A stretch of DNA of 64,000 bases from assembly GCF_001468065.1 (NCBI RefSeq), contig NZ_LNYZ01000038.1:201640-265639 (forward strand), read 5' to 3'. Origin of the DNA: Legionella steigerwaltii. GTDB lineage: Bacteria; Pseudomonadota; Gammaproteobacteria; Legionellales; Legionellaceae. The notes under the pieces were generated by a model. That model did no database searches and was not told the DNA's origin. It saw only the letters and a program-made list of their open reading frames with translations. This document shows, one piece after another, positions 53,028 through 61,487 of this stretch (positions within the stretch are counted from its first letter, which is position 1; each line of letters begins with the position of its first letter). Position numbers and translations under genes: made by a program.

Positions 53028-54278
53028 TTATTTTCTGCACTCAAAAACAATACTTTCGTCTGTTTCATTAGGCGATGCGCTTCGGTCAAATGCTTTAACC
53101 GTTCGTACATTGCTAAAACCAACCTCATTGAGCAAATTGAGCAAGAAAGAAGTGTCTTGATAAATTCGAATTTTGTATTCCTCAACCTCTGTTTGAATTA
53201 TACGGTTGTTATCAATCAGTTCATATTTACCTATAGAGTAACAAATCTCCTCATCGAGCATAACTAATTGGCTGAGTAGGATGATTGTGCCATCTTCTTT
53301 TGGCCATCTTGTGCCTCTCCATATACCTAATTCATTAGGAACCGCATGAAGTGTTTCTACTTCAAATACAAAAAGTCCTTTATCTTCCATATGTTCATAA
53401 ATGGTTTTTAAGGCTTTTTGAATATCAATCTTTTCTGTGATGAGACCAAATGAACCGCTGGGTATAAAAATTAAAGAATATTTATCGGTTTGCTTTAAAT
53501 CTTCAATAAAACCATGCCAGGCTTTTGGCTTAAGATTTTTGCTCTTTGCTTTTGCATGCAGTCGTTCTAGCATTGGCTGACTTGCGTCAAAGCCATGAAC
53601 ATCAAATCCTTCTTCAGCCAAAGGCAGTAAAAATCGACCTGTGCCGCACATAGGCTCTAAAATCAAGCCTTTAGCCTCTGCGGCATAGCTTCGATAGAAT
53701 GAGTATTCATCTTGTGGTGCATTAGGTTTACTTAAATCATATACTTCAGTACAAAGGCTCTGATAAGTTTCCAGTTTTTTCATGGGTTCCTCATTGAAAT
53801 CCAATACCATTAAATATTCGTCATAGAAGGTACCATTAATTTTAAGTGCTTTAGGTTCGGTACCATAAATTCGAAATCCTTGCTTTTGATAAAAAGCGCA
53901 GGCCACAAAATTACTTACTACACAGGTTAGGTGCAATTGAGTGACGCAGGTCCTTGCATGCTGTATCAGGGTTTGAATTAATGCTGTTGCAATACCTTTT
54001 CCTCTGTATTCAAGACGAGTATACATACCCCAAAGTACACCTCGGTGTTTGGTTTTAAGTGAAATAAGCGTATAGAATCCAACACAAGACACCAATAAAT
54101 CGTCAACAAAGACACCCAATACATATCCTTTACTTAATCCATGTTGAAAATCAGCATCGGACATAAGCACTTCCTCTTCATAAGAAGAGCCAAAGCTTTC
54201 AGGTGAATTCTTTAGCGCTTCTAATCGAAATGATTTCCATAGTTCCCAGTCTTCTTGCATTACCCTTTTTATCTTCAT
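53028..54278 (-). CDS. GNAT acetyltransferase fused to SAM methyltransferase
   Basis: 416 residues. Residues 1-160 are a GNAT (YTRLEYRGKGIATALIQTLIQHA, ACAFYQKQGFRIYG). Residues 166-416 are a class I methyltransferase with motif I LILEPMCGTGRFLLPLAEEGFDVHGFDAS. Met166 (ATG 53783) has GAGGA 4 bases upstream, so the methyltransferase may also be made alone. This points to fusion by loss of a stop between two overlapping genes. It couples to the next GNAT by ATGA overlap. Substrates unknown. Confidence 0.83.
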   Translation of the reverse strand: MKIKRVMQEDWELWKSFRLEALKNSPESFGSSYEEEVLMSDADFQHGLSKGYVLGVFVDDLLVSCVGFYTLISLKTKHRGVLWGMYTRLEYRGKGIATALIQTLIQHARTCVTQLHLTCVVSNFVACAFYQKQGFRIYGTEPKALKINGTFYDEYLMVLDFNEEPMKKLETYQSLCTEVYDLSKPNAPQDEYSFYRSYAAEAKGLILEPMCGTGRFLLPLAEEGFDVHGFDASQPMLERLHAKAKSKNLKPKAWHGFIEDLKQTDKYSLIFIPSGSFGLITEKIDIQKALKTIYEHMEDKGLFVFEVETLHAVPNELGIWRGTRWPKEDGTIILLSQLVMLDEEICYSIGKYELIDNNRIIQTEVEEYKIRIYQDTSFLLNLLNEVGFSNVRTVKAFDRSASPNETDESIVFECRK

Positions 54279-54742
54279 AAACTGATCTCCATCACCGTTA
54301 CAGGATGAGATTTAAATTCATCCATACCGATTTTTTTCCACCCAAGGCGCCTATAATACTCAGGTATGGTAGGATCAAGAGCAAACAAGTACAGTTTTTC
54401 AAAGCCAAGTTCTTTTGCTTTCTCGACTGCGGCATCAACTAATATTTTTCCGATCCCCTGTTTTTGATATTTTGGATCAACCACCAAATCACCAATCCAC
54501 GGCCCTAAATCTGGTCGAATATCTTCGTTTAATTGCAAAGTACAAGAACCTACAGGAATTTCATCGTATAGCGCAATGTAAGTAAAAGGCATCTCTTGGT
54601 TCAGCTCTTCGTAATACAAAGATTCAATTTCTTCAATTCCGATCTCTGGCATCCAGATTTTACCTAAAACTTCATGCCAAATCTTAGCAAGCTTTGGAAT
54701 ACAGTCTGAATATTGTTTTAGGTAGGCTATTGTTATCATCAT
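54275..54742 (-). CDS. GNAT acetyltransferase
   Basis: 155 residues, one GNAT: GSCTLQLNEDIRPDLGPWIGDLVVDPKYQKQGIGKILVDAAVEKAKELGFEKLYLFALDP and a final YYRRLGWKKIG. It resembles small-molecule and polyamine-type acetyltransferases. Coupled to the GNAT-methyltransferase gene and 18 bases after the DUF4440 gene. Confidence 0.85.
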   Translation of the reverse strand: MMITIAYLKQYSDCIPKLAKIWHEVLGKIWMPEIGIEEIESLYYEELNQEMPFTYIALYDEIPVGSCTLQLNEDIRPDLGPWIGDLVVDPKYQKQGIGKILVDAAVEKAKELGFEKLYLFALDPTIPEYYRRLGWKKIGMDEFKSHPVTVMEISL

Positions 54743-54760
54743 AATACCTGTAAAAATGGA

Positions 54761-55117
54761 TTATTCCTCGCACTCGTGGCAAGGCGTTCCTTGATGAAAC
54801 ACCATTTGCCAACGATTGTGTTTGTATTGCCAGAGCGAAGAACGTAAAGAACTTTTTGAGGCAACAGTAACCTTATAAGTTGCCAACATGACTTCAGGCG
54901 ACACCTCTAAAACTGAAAAATCATTAACCATATAGCTTCGTTGCTCTTCTTCTGGAAGAGAATCAAGTAGGTCGTTCTTATTGTAAATTGAGCCAGAGGC
55001 CCCATACTCGATAAATTCATCAGCAATCAATAGTTTCAGTTGCGCAATAGATTTTCTCGTTTCCGACCTTAATAGAGAAATTTCTAGCTCATAAATCAAT
55101 TGGTGTTCTTGTTTCAT
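54761..55117 (-). CDS. DUF4440 (NTF2-like) protein
   Basis: 118 residues from ATG 55117, whose ATGA overlaps the upstream stop; a longer in-frame start lies inside the upstream gene. The cone-shaped NTF2-like fold is suggested by LLRSETRKSIAQLKLLIADEFIEYGASGSIYNKNDLLDSL and the C-terminal WQYKHNRWQMVFHQGTP. DUF4440 proteins are usually small ligand-binding or isomerase-like. Confidence 0.83.
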   Translation of the reverse strand: MKQEHQLIYELEISLLRSETRKSIAQLKLLIADEFIEYGASGSIYNKNDLLDSLPEEEQRSYMVNDFSVLEVSPEVMLATYKVTVASKSSLRSSLWQYKHNRWQMVFHQGTPCHECEE

Positions 55118-56292
55118 AGCGATTTTCTCATCAAATAAACGTTGAAATCCAAAAAACAATTATGCTCTGTCATGGATATGACAAAATACCCAAGCTGTTC
55201 ATAAAAAGATCTTGCCTGAAATTCGGCCGTCTCAATGGTAATCACTTGGCAATTCTTTTGTTTTGCAAAAATTTCCAGTTTTTCCATGAGATTTCGTCCT
55301 AATCCTTTTTGTCTAAAATCCGGATGAACCCAAATGCAATCGACATAGCAATTGGCTCGAGTGACATCCCCATAACAACCTGCTAAAACGGTCCTTTTGT
55401 CGATAGATTTTATGTAGATGGTAAAGGGAGTATGATTGTAAGCACCAATCATTTCTTCATTGTAGATCTTTAAGCCGTCAGATAAAATGGCAGTGATTTC
55501 TTGGTTGGTTCGTTCTTCGAAACAAATCTCATAGTCATTGTTCTTGGCTAAAATTATAAGCTCTGGTATTTTTGCATCTTCTGGTGCATCGGAATGATAA
55601 CCGCTCCAAAGAATACCTCCATAAGGTTGTAGTATTTTTTCAACCAACTTTTTTAAATGAGTTGAATCACCTTCCTTATAAACTCGATTAAAACTTTCAG
55701 AAAACTCCCTGGCTAAATTGGGATTTTCTTGATGCAAATAGCGAATGATTGATTTACCATTGGCGCACCATTTATTTTGAGCTCTAAAATAAAATTGAGA
55801 CAATGCTTCAAAAAGCCATGAGGCTGAGGCAATTTGTTCTTCATAAGACTTAGGAGATAAAATATCTTCTAAGACATCCGTAATTAAAAAACGCTCTTTA
55901 TCAATTTGATTTTTATCCCAAGAAAGAGGTCCGCGCTTTAAGTAAAGATGGGCCTCCTCTCTAATCCCGTTTGAAAAATCGCTAGCTGGCATCATATCTT
56001 TTCCCGACAAAATCATTTGAATGGTTCCTGAAATACCGGAATTTATTCTCGATTCTTCAAAAAAATAACGAATGGATTCTCTGTCGTGTACAAAAGCATC
56101 AATAGGCCAACCTTCATAAACAAAGGCTTCACGATAAACTCTGATTAATTTTTCATAGACGATTACGAGATCTAAATCTGAGACTTGGGTTTCTTCCCCT
56201 TGAGAAACCGAACCGGCCCAAAAAACAGCACGTGCTTCTGAGTAACGTTCATGAATTAACTTTTGAATTGTTTCTTGAGGTGAGCAACGCAT
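55114..56292 (-). CDS. Nucleotidyltransferase fused to GNAT acetyltransferase
   Basis: 392 residues from ATG 56292, preferred because AAGGAAAC lies just upstream. Residues 1-240 have the nucleotidyltransferase signature Gly27-Ser28...Asp39-x-Asp41 (AGSVSQGEETQVSDLDLVIV) and a helical half. Residues about 250-392 are a GNAT of the island subfamily (VHPDFRQKGLGRNLMEKLEIFA, TAEFQARSFYEQLGYFV). An adenylyltransferase joined to an acetyltransferase is unusual and would let one protein inactivate a target in two ways. That is an inference. Confidence 0.82.
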   Translation of the reverse strand: MRCSPQETIQKLIHERYSEARAVFWAGSVSQGEETQVSDLDLVIVYEKLIRVYREAFVYEGWPIDAFVHDRESIRYFFEESRINSGISGTIQMILSGKDMMPASDFSNGIREEAHLYLKRGPLSWDKNQIDKERFLITDVLEDILSPKSYEEQIASASWLFEALSQFYFRAQNKWCANGKSIIRYLHQENPNLAREFSESFNRVYKEGDSTHLKKLVEKILQPYGGILWSGYHSDAPEDAKIPELIILAKNNDYEICFEERTNQEITAILSDGLKIYNEEMIGAYNHTPFTIYIKSIDKRTVLAGCYGDVTRANCYVDCIWVHPDFRQKGLGRNLMEKLEIFAKQKNCQVITIETAEFQARSFYEQLGYFVISMTEHNCFLDFNVYLMRKSL

Positions 56293-56342
56293 GTAATCTG
56301 TTTCCTTTTTTTTCGCTAAAATCACCTGATTTCCAGGTTGAT

Positions 56343-56615
56343 CTATTTTATTTGATCAGTCATTTCGACATTACCATCAATCGGTAAATCTTTTTCGCAT
56401 TTTTTACTTTGTACTTTTTCTTCTTTTGCAACAACGACGTGACGGTGATTTGGCAGAAGTTGGGCATTCAATTCTTGCAATGCAGAACCAATAATTCCTT
56501 TTTGTGGCTTTTTATAACGATAATACAACCATCCTTTCTGTTCTAACCATAAGCAGAACCGATTAAAAACATATGCGGTAAACAGAATCCCAATCAGATA
56601 AATAAATAATCTCAT
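56343..56615 (-). CDS. Small single-pass membrane protein
   Basis: 90 residues from Met at 56615 (MRLFIYLIGILFTAYVFNRF), a hydrophobic N-terminal helix of about 16 residues followed by a basic region (YYRYKKPQKG) and a polar, charged tail (KEEKVQSKKCEKDLPIDGN). This suits an inner-membrane protein with a cytoplasmic tail. No family was recognised. It lies between the MerR and nucleotidyltransferase-GNAT genes on one strand. Confidence 0.55.
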   Translation of the reverse strand: MRLFIYLIGILFTAYVFNRFCLWLEQKGWLYYRYKKPQKGIIGSALQELNAQLLPNHRHVVVAKEEKVQSKKCEKDLPIDGNVEMTDQIK

Positions 56616-56675
56616 AATTCTCACTATTTCATTAATTTTCGCCAAACTCAAAAAAGTCTGGCGAGTTAAAAACCA

Positions 56676-57716
56676 TCATTGATGTGTTTCTAGTGCTTTA
56701 CTTATCCAAGCTGATGCTTCTGCATTGAACAGTAATTTAATATGCCATGGCTTTATCATCTCCTGAGGAGGCGGCATTGTTTTTAAGGCTTTTACTTCAT
56801 GCTCTTGTCGCGAAATTTCTTGCCATAATAAAATACCGATTAAGTAATCTCTATTTCCTGCAGCTAAATAATTATCGATTAAGTCTTTCCATTCTTGAGC
56901 AAGCCTTTTCCCATGCTCTCCTTCAGGTGGAGAGTTCATGTTATCGATGATTTGGTTGTACAGATTATTCCAACGCTTCAATGAATAGGCCATCATCGCA
57001 CGCGACAACCAATAAGCACCTTCCGGGGTGATTTCCAATTGGGTTAGTCTCCCAGATTGTATGCTTTCCAAAAGACTGGCTCCCAATTTGACTTGCTCAG
57101 TAAAAAATTTCTTCATTTTTTTTGATAAATCTTCCATAACAGCAGCAATTCGCTCACCATCTGGTCCTTCAGGATCACCTACCTTTTGTTGGTTCATTTC
57201 CTCAATAATAGAATCTCTAAGTGCAAATTCTTCAGGAAATTGCTCGTAAAGAAACAAGTAGTCTTCAAATTGAGAAACAGTTAATTGTTTTCCAGCCCAC
57301 GTTTTTTTCAATTTATCTCGTAGATTTTCTGTCATTTTATACCCCTCTATGAGTAACAACAAATCTTGCCAATTAGGAAACATTGATGCAGAACGGCTTT
57401 TTAGAATTTCTTCAAGCACTTGATTCACTTTCAGTAAATCTTCACTTTGCTTTCTGATTACTTGGTGTTGTGCTTGCAGGTGAGCATAAACGTTGGAATG
57501 TTTTTGCAGAATATCCTTTATTTTGCTTAATGAAAAACCAAAATACTTCAAAGCAATAATCTGCTGTAACTTTGCCAAATCCGGCTCGGTGTAACAGCGG
57601 TAACCATTGGGCTCAAGATAAGAGGGTTGTAACAAACCTATTTTGTCATAATGCCGCAACATGCGAACCGATGTCTGAGTTAACTCACTGATTTCTTTTA
57701 TATGCCATTTTGTCAT
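56676..57716 (-). CDS. MerR family regulator with TipAS-like ligand domain
   Basis: 346 residues from ATG 57716, with GGAGGAG upstream; the ATG at 57719 is almost equivalent. Residues 1-75 are the MerR winged helix (ELTQTSVRMLRHYDKIGLLQPSYLEPNGYRCYTEPDLAKLQQI), then a coiled coil and a helical C-terminal region (about 130-346), longer than in the protein at 11576. It likely activates its own 19-base-spacer promoter and the genes downstream on the same strand. Ligand unknown. Confidence 0.82.
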   Translation of the reverse strand: MTKWHIKEISELTQTSVRMLRHYDKIGLLQPSYLEPNGYRCYTEPDLAKLQQIIALKYFGFSLSKIKDILQKHSNVYAHLQAQHQVIRKQSEDLLKVNQVLEEILKSRSASMFPNWQDLLLLIEGYKMTENLRDKLKKTWAGKQLTVSQFEDYLFLYEQFPEEFALRDSIIEEMNQQKVGDPEGPDGERIAAVMEDLSKKMKKFFTEQVKLGASLLESIQSGRLTQLEITPEGAYWLSRAMMAYSLKRWNNLYNQIIDNMNSPPEGEHGKRLAQEWKDLIDNYLAAGNRDYLIGILLWQEISRQEHEVKALKTMPPPQEMIKPWHIKLLFNAEASAWISKALETHQ

Positions 57717-57736
57717 CATGTCTCCTCCCAAGATTG

Positions 57737-57767
57737 AGAATAGGGCATGACACTATGTTAGGGTCAA
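57737..57767 (-). promoter_or_regulatory. MerR-type promoter with 19-base spacer
   Basis: TTGACC (57767-57762), 19 bases, TATTCT (57742-57737) on the minus strand. The spacer holds an ACA-TAG-TGT dyad. It shares TTGACCCT with the promoters at 11524 and 45387. Confidence 0.78.
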
Positions 57768-57971
57768 TAGTCAAATTCAAAACCTGTTATCCAATGAGTT
57801 TTTTACCAAATAATGGTGTAAGCACCATTTGCATCATTCCATGATGCCACTCATCGAGTGGCTTTACTCCTGATGCTGTTTCCGGAATCTGTCAATAAAA
57901 ATGAATTATTCCGTCTTGTCTAGGCGTGCCTTCTTAAGCACTCATTTATCGAATAATTAAATATTCTTTTA

Positions 57972-59219
57972 TTATTCTTGTTCAAATGCAGTATAAAATT
58001 TGAGAAAAGATGTTTCAGGCCAACAACGTTTTAATTCAGCTAACATGGCTTGAGCCATCGCTCGTAAGTAGGGTAAATGTTGATAAGCATTGCTACTATC
58101 TATAAATGCTTGCAACCTCGATAAAACCCTAGGTCTAACCCAGTTATCTTCTTCATTCCATAAAGAATCCTTCGGTACAGGACCTGAAGGTCCAATCCTA
58201 TCTTTTTCCCAAGTTGAATTAATAAAAGGTATCGTTTGTTGTAAAAGCCAAAAACCGCAGGCATAGGTATAAGCTTGATTGTATTGTTTATCATCAGTTG
58301 CTTCTGAAATCGTTTGTTTGAGTTCCTCCCTATAGATTTGTTCCATATGCTCAATAACATCCGTAGGAATGGCTTTAGCACACCAGCACGTTGGCATACT
58401 CATTCGCAAATAAGTCCCATCTAACAAAGCATTACGCACAACACACCATTCAAAATCAATAAGCTGCAAATCTTTAGTTTCTGCATGATCAAATACATTA
58501 TCAGGACAAATGTCCCCATGAGTCAGAACAGTAAAAGATCCGGGCTTTATTACATATTCAATTAAAGATTTCGCTTCTTCAATGCATTCATGAGTTAAAG
58601 TTAAGCCTAAATTTTTATTTGCCAATCCCAGTTTCGGTAATAAATCATTCAATGCGAAATTAAGCTCATCATCAACCGTTTCCGCCTCAGGATGAATCAT
58701 TTGCAAAATTTGTTCATAAAGCCCGGTATTTCCAAAACTTGCTGCATGAAAACTTCCCAAGGCTTTCATAAAACGGGTCAATGCAGCAATAGCTTTTTTG
58801 CGATCAGCTACAGTAAGTGAATCGACTAAACTAACATGCTGAACTCCTAAATCTTCAATCAGAATAAATCGATACTCTTTACTTCCACCAAAAAACTTTG
58901 GGACATTATGCTTGTTTTGCTTAATCTCAGAGGCAAATTCAAGACCTGCCCAATCCCTTGCAAATCGTGCATAAGCTTCCTCATCATTAGCATCGGTGTC
59001 TTCTCGTAAAGATTGTTTTAAAATAATACTTTCAGGGATTTCTTTCGTTTGGCTTGATAAAAAGAGTCTTACTATGCAATTTCTCCGTTCAGGCTCACTT
59101 AAAAACTGAGTGGAAATTATCTTAACCTCTGCATCAAATCTCTTATTTAATATATAGGTGATTTTATCAAGAAGATTAGAATCAAGAATTCTGTGTTCAT
59201 TTATGGAGCTTGCTTTCAT
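57972..59219 (-). CDS. Phosphotransferase of the choline/EcKinase-like superfamily
   Basis: 415 residues with the kinase loop TVLTHGDICPDNVFD and metal motif LQLIDFEWCVVRNALLDGTYLRM. An ATP-site region reads ESIILKQSLRED. The protein is longer than the APH-type kinases in the window. It overlaps the AlaX-like gene by 23 bases and so belongs to the tRNA-editing-type operon that starts at 60805. Phosphate acceptor unknown. Confidence 0.8.
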   Translation of the reverse strand: MKASSINEHRILDSNLLDKITYILNKRFDAEVKIISTQFLSEPERRNCIVRLFLSSQTKEIPESIILKQSLREDTDANDEEAYARFARDWAGLEFASEIKQNKHNVPKFFGGSKEYRFILIEDLGVQHVSLVDSLTVADRKKAIAALTRFMKALGSFHAASFGNTGLYEQILQMIHPEAETVDDELNFALNDLLPKLGLANKNLGLTLTHECIEEAKSLIEYVIKPGSFTVLTHGDICPDNVFDHAETKDLQLIDFEWCVVRNALLDGTYLRMSMPTCWCAKAIPTDVIEHMEQIYREELKQTISEATDDKQYNQAYTYACGFWLLQQTIPFINSTWEKDRIGPSGPVPKDSLWNEEDNWVRPRVLSRLQAFIDSSNAYQHLPYLRAMAQAMLAELKRCWPETSFLKFYTAFEQE

Positions 59220-59871
59220 CTTTTAAACCTAAGTTGGGATCAAGGAGCTTTATTTCTATGCGTTCTTTTCCGCTGCCAATATTAACCCTTTTTAGGGCAA
59301 TGAATCCAACTTCCGCGGTTGATTGTACATGTGTTCCACCACAAGAAACCTTACAAAATCCTTCAATCTCCCAATAACGTCTTTGACTCTTCTCATCAGA
59401 AAACCCAGTGCGAATAAGCATATCTTTTGCAATAATTTGATTGTATTCAAACAAAAGAGAGTCAAAAATATCCGAGATATTGTGCTGATAGCTAAAGTCG
59501 ATTCTAGCCTTATGTTCAGCAATATGCGCACCTATTTTTTCAATGGGAAGCATTCTTTGAACAAGCTCTAAGATTAATTCAGCAGCAAAATGAAGACGCA
59601 TCAATTTGTAACGACGAACAAAATCGATTTCCATAAGGACAACATCTCCTTCAGAAAGTCCATGCCCCGAAGGTAACGTATAATAAATCAAGTGATTTTC
59701 TATTTCAGAATGAGTGACCATCAGGCCATTCACGAGAACTGTATCACTTTCTTGACCACCGGAAAACGAAAAACCAATAGCCTCTGCAAAAAGTAGTCGA
59801 TTCTCATTTACCGACACCACCTTAGTCATTAATTGGCATTGATAGGGATTATCCCAAAATAGTTTTTGCAT
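59197..59871 (-). CDS. AlaX-like alanyl-tRNA editing protein
   Basis: 224 residues related to the editing domain of AlaRS: SFSGGQESDTVLVN, then RLHFAAELIL (98-ish) and CGGTHV (about 178-183). Canonical AlaX binds zinc through HxxxH and CxxxH and removes serine or glycine from misacylated tRNA(Ala). Here the second His of the first motif is Glu (HFAAE), while CxxxH is intact. So the metal site is altered and the substrate may differ. Starts 3 bases after the YbaK-type gene. Confidence 0.8.
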   Translation of the reverse strand: MQKLFWDNPYQCQLMTKVVSVNENRLLFAEAIGFSFSGGQESDTVLVNGLMVTHSEIENHLIYYTLPSGHGLSEGDVVLMEIDFVRRYKLMRLHFAAELILELVQRMLPIEKIGAHIAEHKARIDFSYQHNISDIFDSLLFEYNQIIAKDMLIRTGFSDEKSQRRYWEIEGFCKVSCGGTHVQSTAEVGFIALKRVNIGSGKERIEIKLLDPNLGLKDESKLHK

Positions 59872-59874
59872 AAC

Positions 59875-60369
59875 TTACTCTCTAATCTTTACCACTATCC
59901 CATTGGTTAGCTGCTTAAGTGTTTCAGGAGACAATGAAAATACGGCATTGGGCGTTCCGGCTGCGGCCCAAAGGACTTCATGGCATAACAAATCTTCATC
60001 GATAAGAACCGTATTAATAACATTTTTGTGGCCAACTGGAGGGACCCCACCAATCGCAAAACCAGTTATTTCTCGTGTAAAATCTGCATCAGCCTTCCCA
60101 ATAGATTCATTGATGAGATTCCCAATCAGGCTCTCATTCACACGATTAACACCACTTGCTAATACCAATATCGGCTTGTTGGTTTTTTCAGTGCAAAATA
60201 ATAGTGACTTCACAATTTGAGCAACACCACAACCCAAAGTATCAGCAGCATCTTTTGCAGTGCGTGTGCTCGAATCAAGTTCCTTGATCTCACACGATAG
60301 ACCCTTTTGAGATAAAAAATCCTGTATGATTTGCGCGCTTTTACTTAAATTTTTACCTTTATTCATCAT
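59875..60369 (-). CDS. YbaK/ProX-type aminoacyl-tRNA deacylase
   Basis: 164 residues from ATG 60369 (an upstream GTG at 60375 and an ATG at 60366 are alternatives). The family hallmark FAIGGVPPVGHKN is present, with KDAADTLGCGVAQIVKSLLF and the catalytic-type Lys (IVKSLLF). YbaK-type enzymes cleave wrongly charged Cys- or Ala-tRNA(Pro). It lies between DUF2000 and AlaX-like genes in one operon. Confidence 0.85.
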   Translation of the reverse strand: MMNKGKNLSKSAQIIQDFLSQKGLSCEIKELDSSTRTAKDAADTLGCGVAQIVKSLLFCTEKTNKPILVLASGVNRVNESLIGNLINESIGKADADFTREITGFAIGGVPPVGHKNVINTVLIDEDLLCHEVLWAAAGTPNAVFSLSPETLKQLTNGIVVKIRE

Positions 60370-60382
60370 GATCACTTACTTA

Positions 60383-60805
60383 TCATCGCCACAAAGAACA
60401 CTTTCTAGTAAGCTCTGTTACCACATCCCAATCCCCAAATAAAACAATGCCATAGTAAATCAGATCGTTCTCTTTAACCTCTGCCGTTCTTTCAATTTGC
60501 TCTTGATAGGTACCCACAGTCATCGTATCGGTAAAATCATTAAAAAAAACATTTTTTGCTAAAGCATTCTGGCGTAATGTTCTAATTTTGTTGGAGTTCT
60601 CACAAAGAATGATAAAAGGTATTTCTGAAATATAAGGGTGAGATCCTCCATCTGCATCTCGATAATCGGTTAAACGCAGTTCTTCTTCACCAATTACGGA
60701 ACCTAAACCAATACACATATGAGCAAGCGCATTCATCACTTTTCCTGGCTCAATACGCTTATTAAGTACCGCAACCAGTTTGTTTTTAAAAGGGTGTTCA
60801 ACCAT
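60383..60805 (-). CDS. DUF2000 family protein
   Basis: 140 residues from ATG 60805, with GGAGG upstream. It matches DUF2000 (KLVAVLNKRIEPGKVMNALAHMCIGLG, LRLTDYRDADGGSHPYISEIPFIILCENSNKIR). The N-terminal start resembles peptidyl-tRNA hydrolase 2, to which DUF2000 folds have been compared; activity is unproven. First gene of the operon facing the XRE-cupin regulator. Confidence 0.83.
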   Translation of the reverse strand: MVEHPFKNKLVAVLNKRIEPGKVMNALAHMCIGLGSVIGEEELRLTDYRDADGGSHPYISEIPFIILCENSNKIRTLRQNALAKNVFFNDFTDTMTVGTYQEQIERTAEVKENDLIYYGIVLFGDWDVVTELTRKCSLWR

Positions 60806-60834
60806 ACAGTCCTCCACAATTTACTTCACAATTC

Positions 60835-60885
60835 GTGCGTTATAACGCATAATAAACCAGTATATACTCGTGCGCTAAAACGCAC
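60835..60885. promoter_or_regulatory. Twin palindromic operators between XRE-cupin gene and tRNA-editing operon
   Basis: GTGCGTTATAACGCAT (60835-60850, with a perfect 14-base core) and GTGCGCTAAAACGCAC (60870-60885) match at all but a few positions and are centred 35 bases apart. They fill the 102-base divergent region. TATACT (60863-60868) between them can serve as the -10 of the plus-strand gene. They are the likely binding sites of the regulator at 60908. Confidence 0.85.
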
Positions 60886-60907
60886 AAGCTTTTTATTAAG
60901 AGACATC

Positions 60908-61483
60908 ATGCAAGAAATTTCAAAACGTATTGCAAAAACATTAAAATCATTAAGACAAGAACGAGGTTGGAGTTTAGAAAAAACAGCGCTTGAAACCGGC
61001 GTTTCTAAAGCGATGCTCGGGCAAATTGAACGAGAAGAATCAAGTCCAACGATTTCTACCTTATGGAAAATTGCGAGCGGCTTTCAAGCCTCCTTTTCTT
61101 CGTTTATTGAAGACAGTCTGGATAATTCAACCAATCCTGCTTATAGGGCGGGACATGCTGAAACCTTGCATCCAGATGATGAAAAAATACGAGTACTGCC
61201 TCTATTTCCTTTTGATGAGCAGTTACATTTTGAATTGTTTGTTATTGAGTTATTGCCCGAATGTGAACATCTTTCACCTCCACATAAACATGGAGTCATT
61301 GAGCATGTCATTGTTGTGGATGGAACCATTGAGCTTTTGTTAGGCGGGAGCTGGAAAACACTTTCTAAAGGAGAAGGGCTTCGTTTTAATGCCAATCAAC
61401 CGCATGGCTACCGGAATCCAACCAATGAACTATCGCGCATCCATGATATTATTCATTACCCACCCCAATATAAATCGCCTTAA
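60908..61483 (+). CDS. XRE-cupin transcriptional regulator
   Basis: 191 residues from ATG 60908; the upstream frame runs through the operators and is not coding. Residues 1-65 are an XRE helix-turn-helix (LRQERGWSLEKTALETGVSKAMLGQIERE). Residues about 85-185 are a cupin sensor (PPHKHGVIEHVIVVDGTIELLLG, GLRFNANQPHGYRN). The family controls metabolic genes in response to small ligands bound by the cupin. It faces the DUF2000-YbaK-AlaX-kinase operon across two palindromes. Confidence 0.88.
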   Translation: MQEISKRIAKTLKSLRQERGWSLEKTALETGVSKAMLGQIEREESSPTISTLWKIASGFQASFSSFIEDSLDNSTNPAYRAGHAETLHPDDEKIRVLPLFPFDEQLHFELFVIELLPECEHLSPPHKHGVIEHVIVVDGTIELLLGGSWKTLSKGEGLRFNANQPHGYRNPTNELSRIHDIIHYPPQYKSP

Positions 61484-61487
61484 TCGA

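Noticed and set aside
33626..57716. Integron cassette array
   Set aside because: Gene content is cassette-like, but genes run in both directions in operons and I saw no attC-type repeats or integrase.
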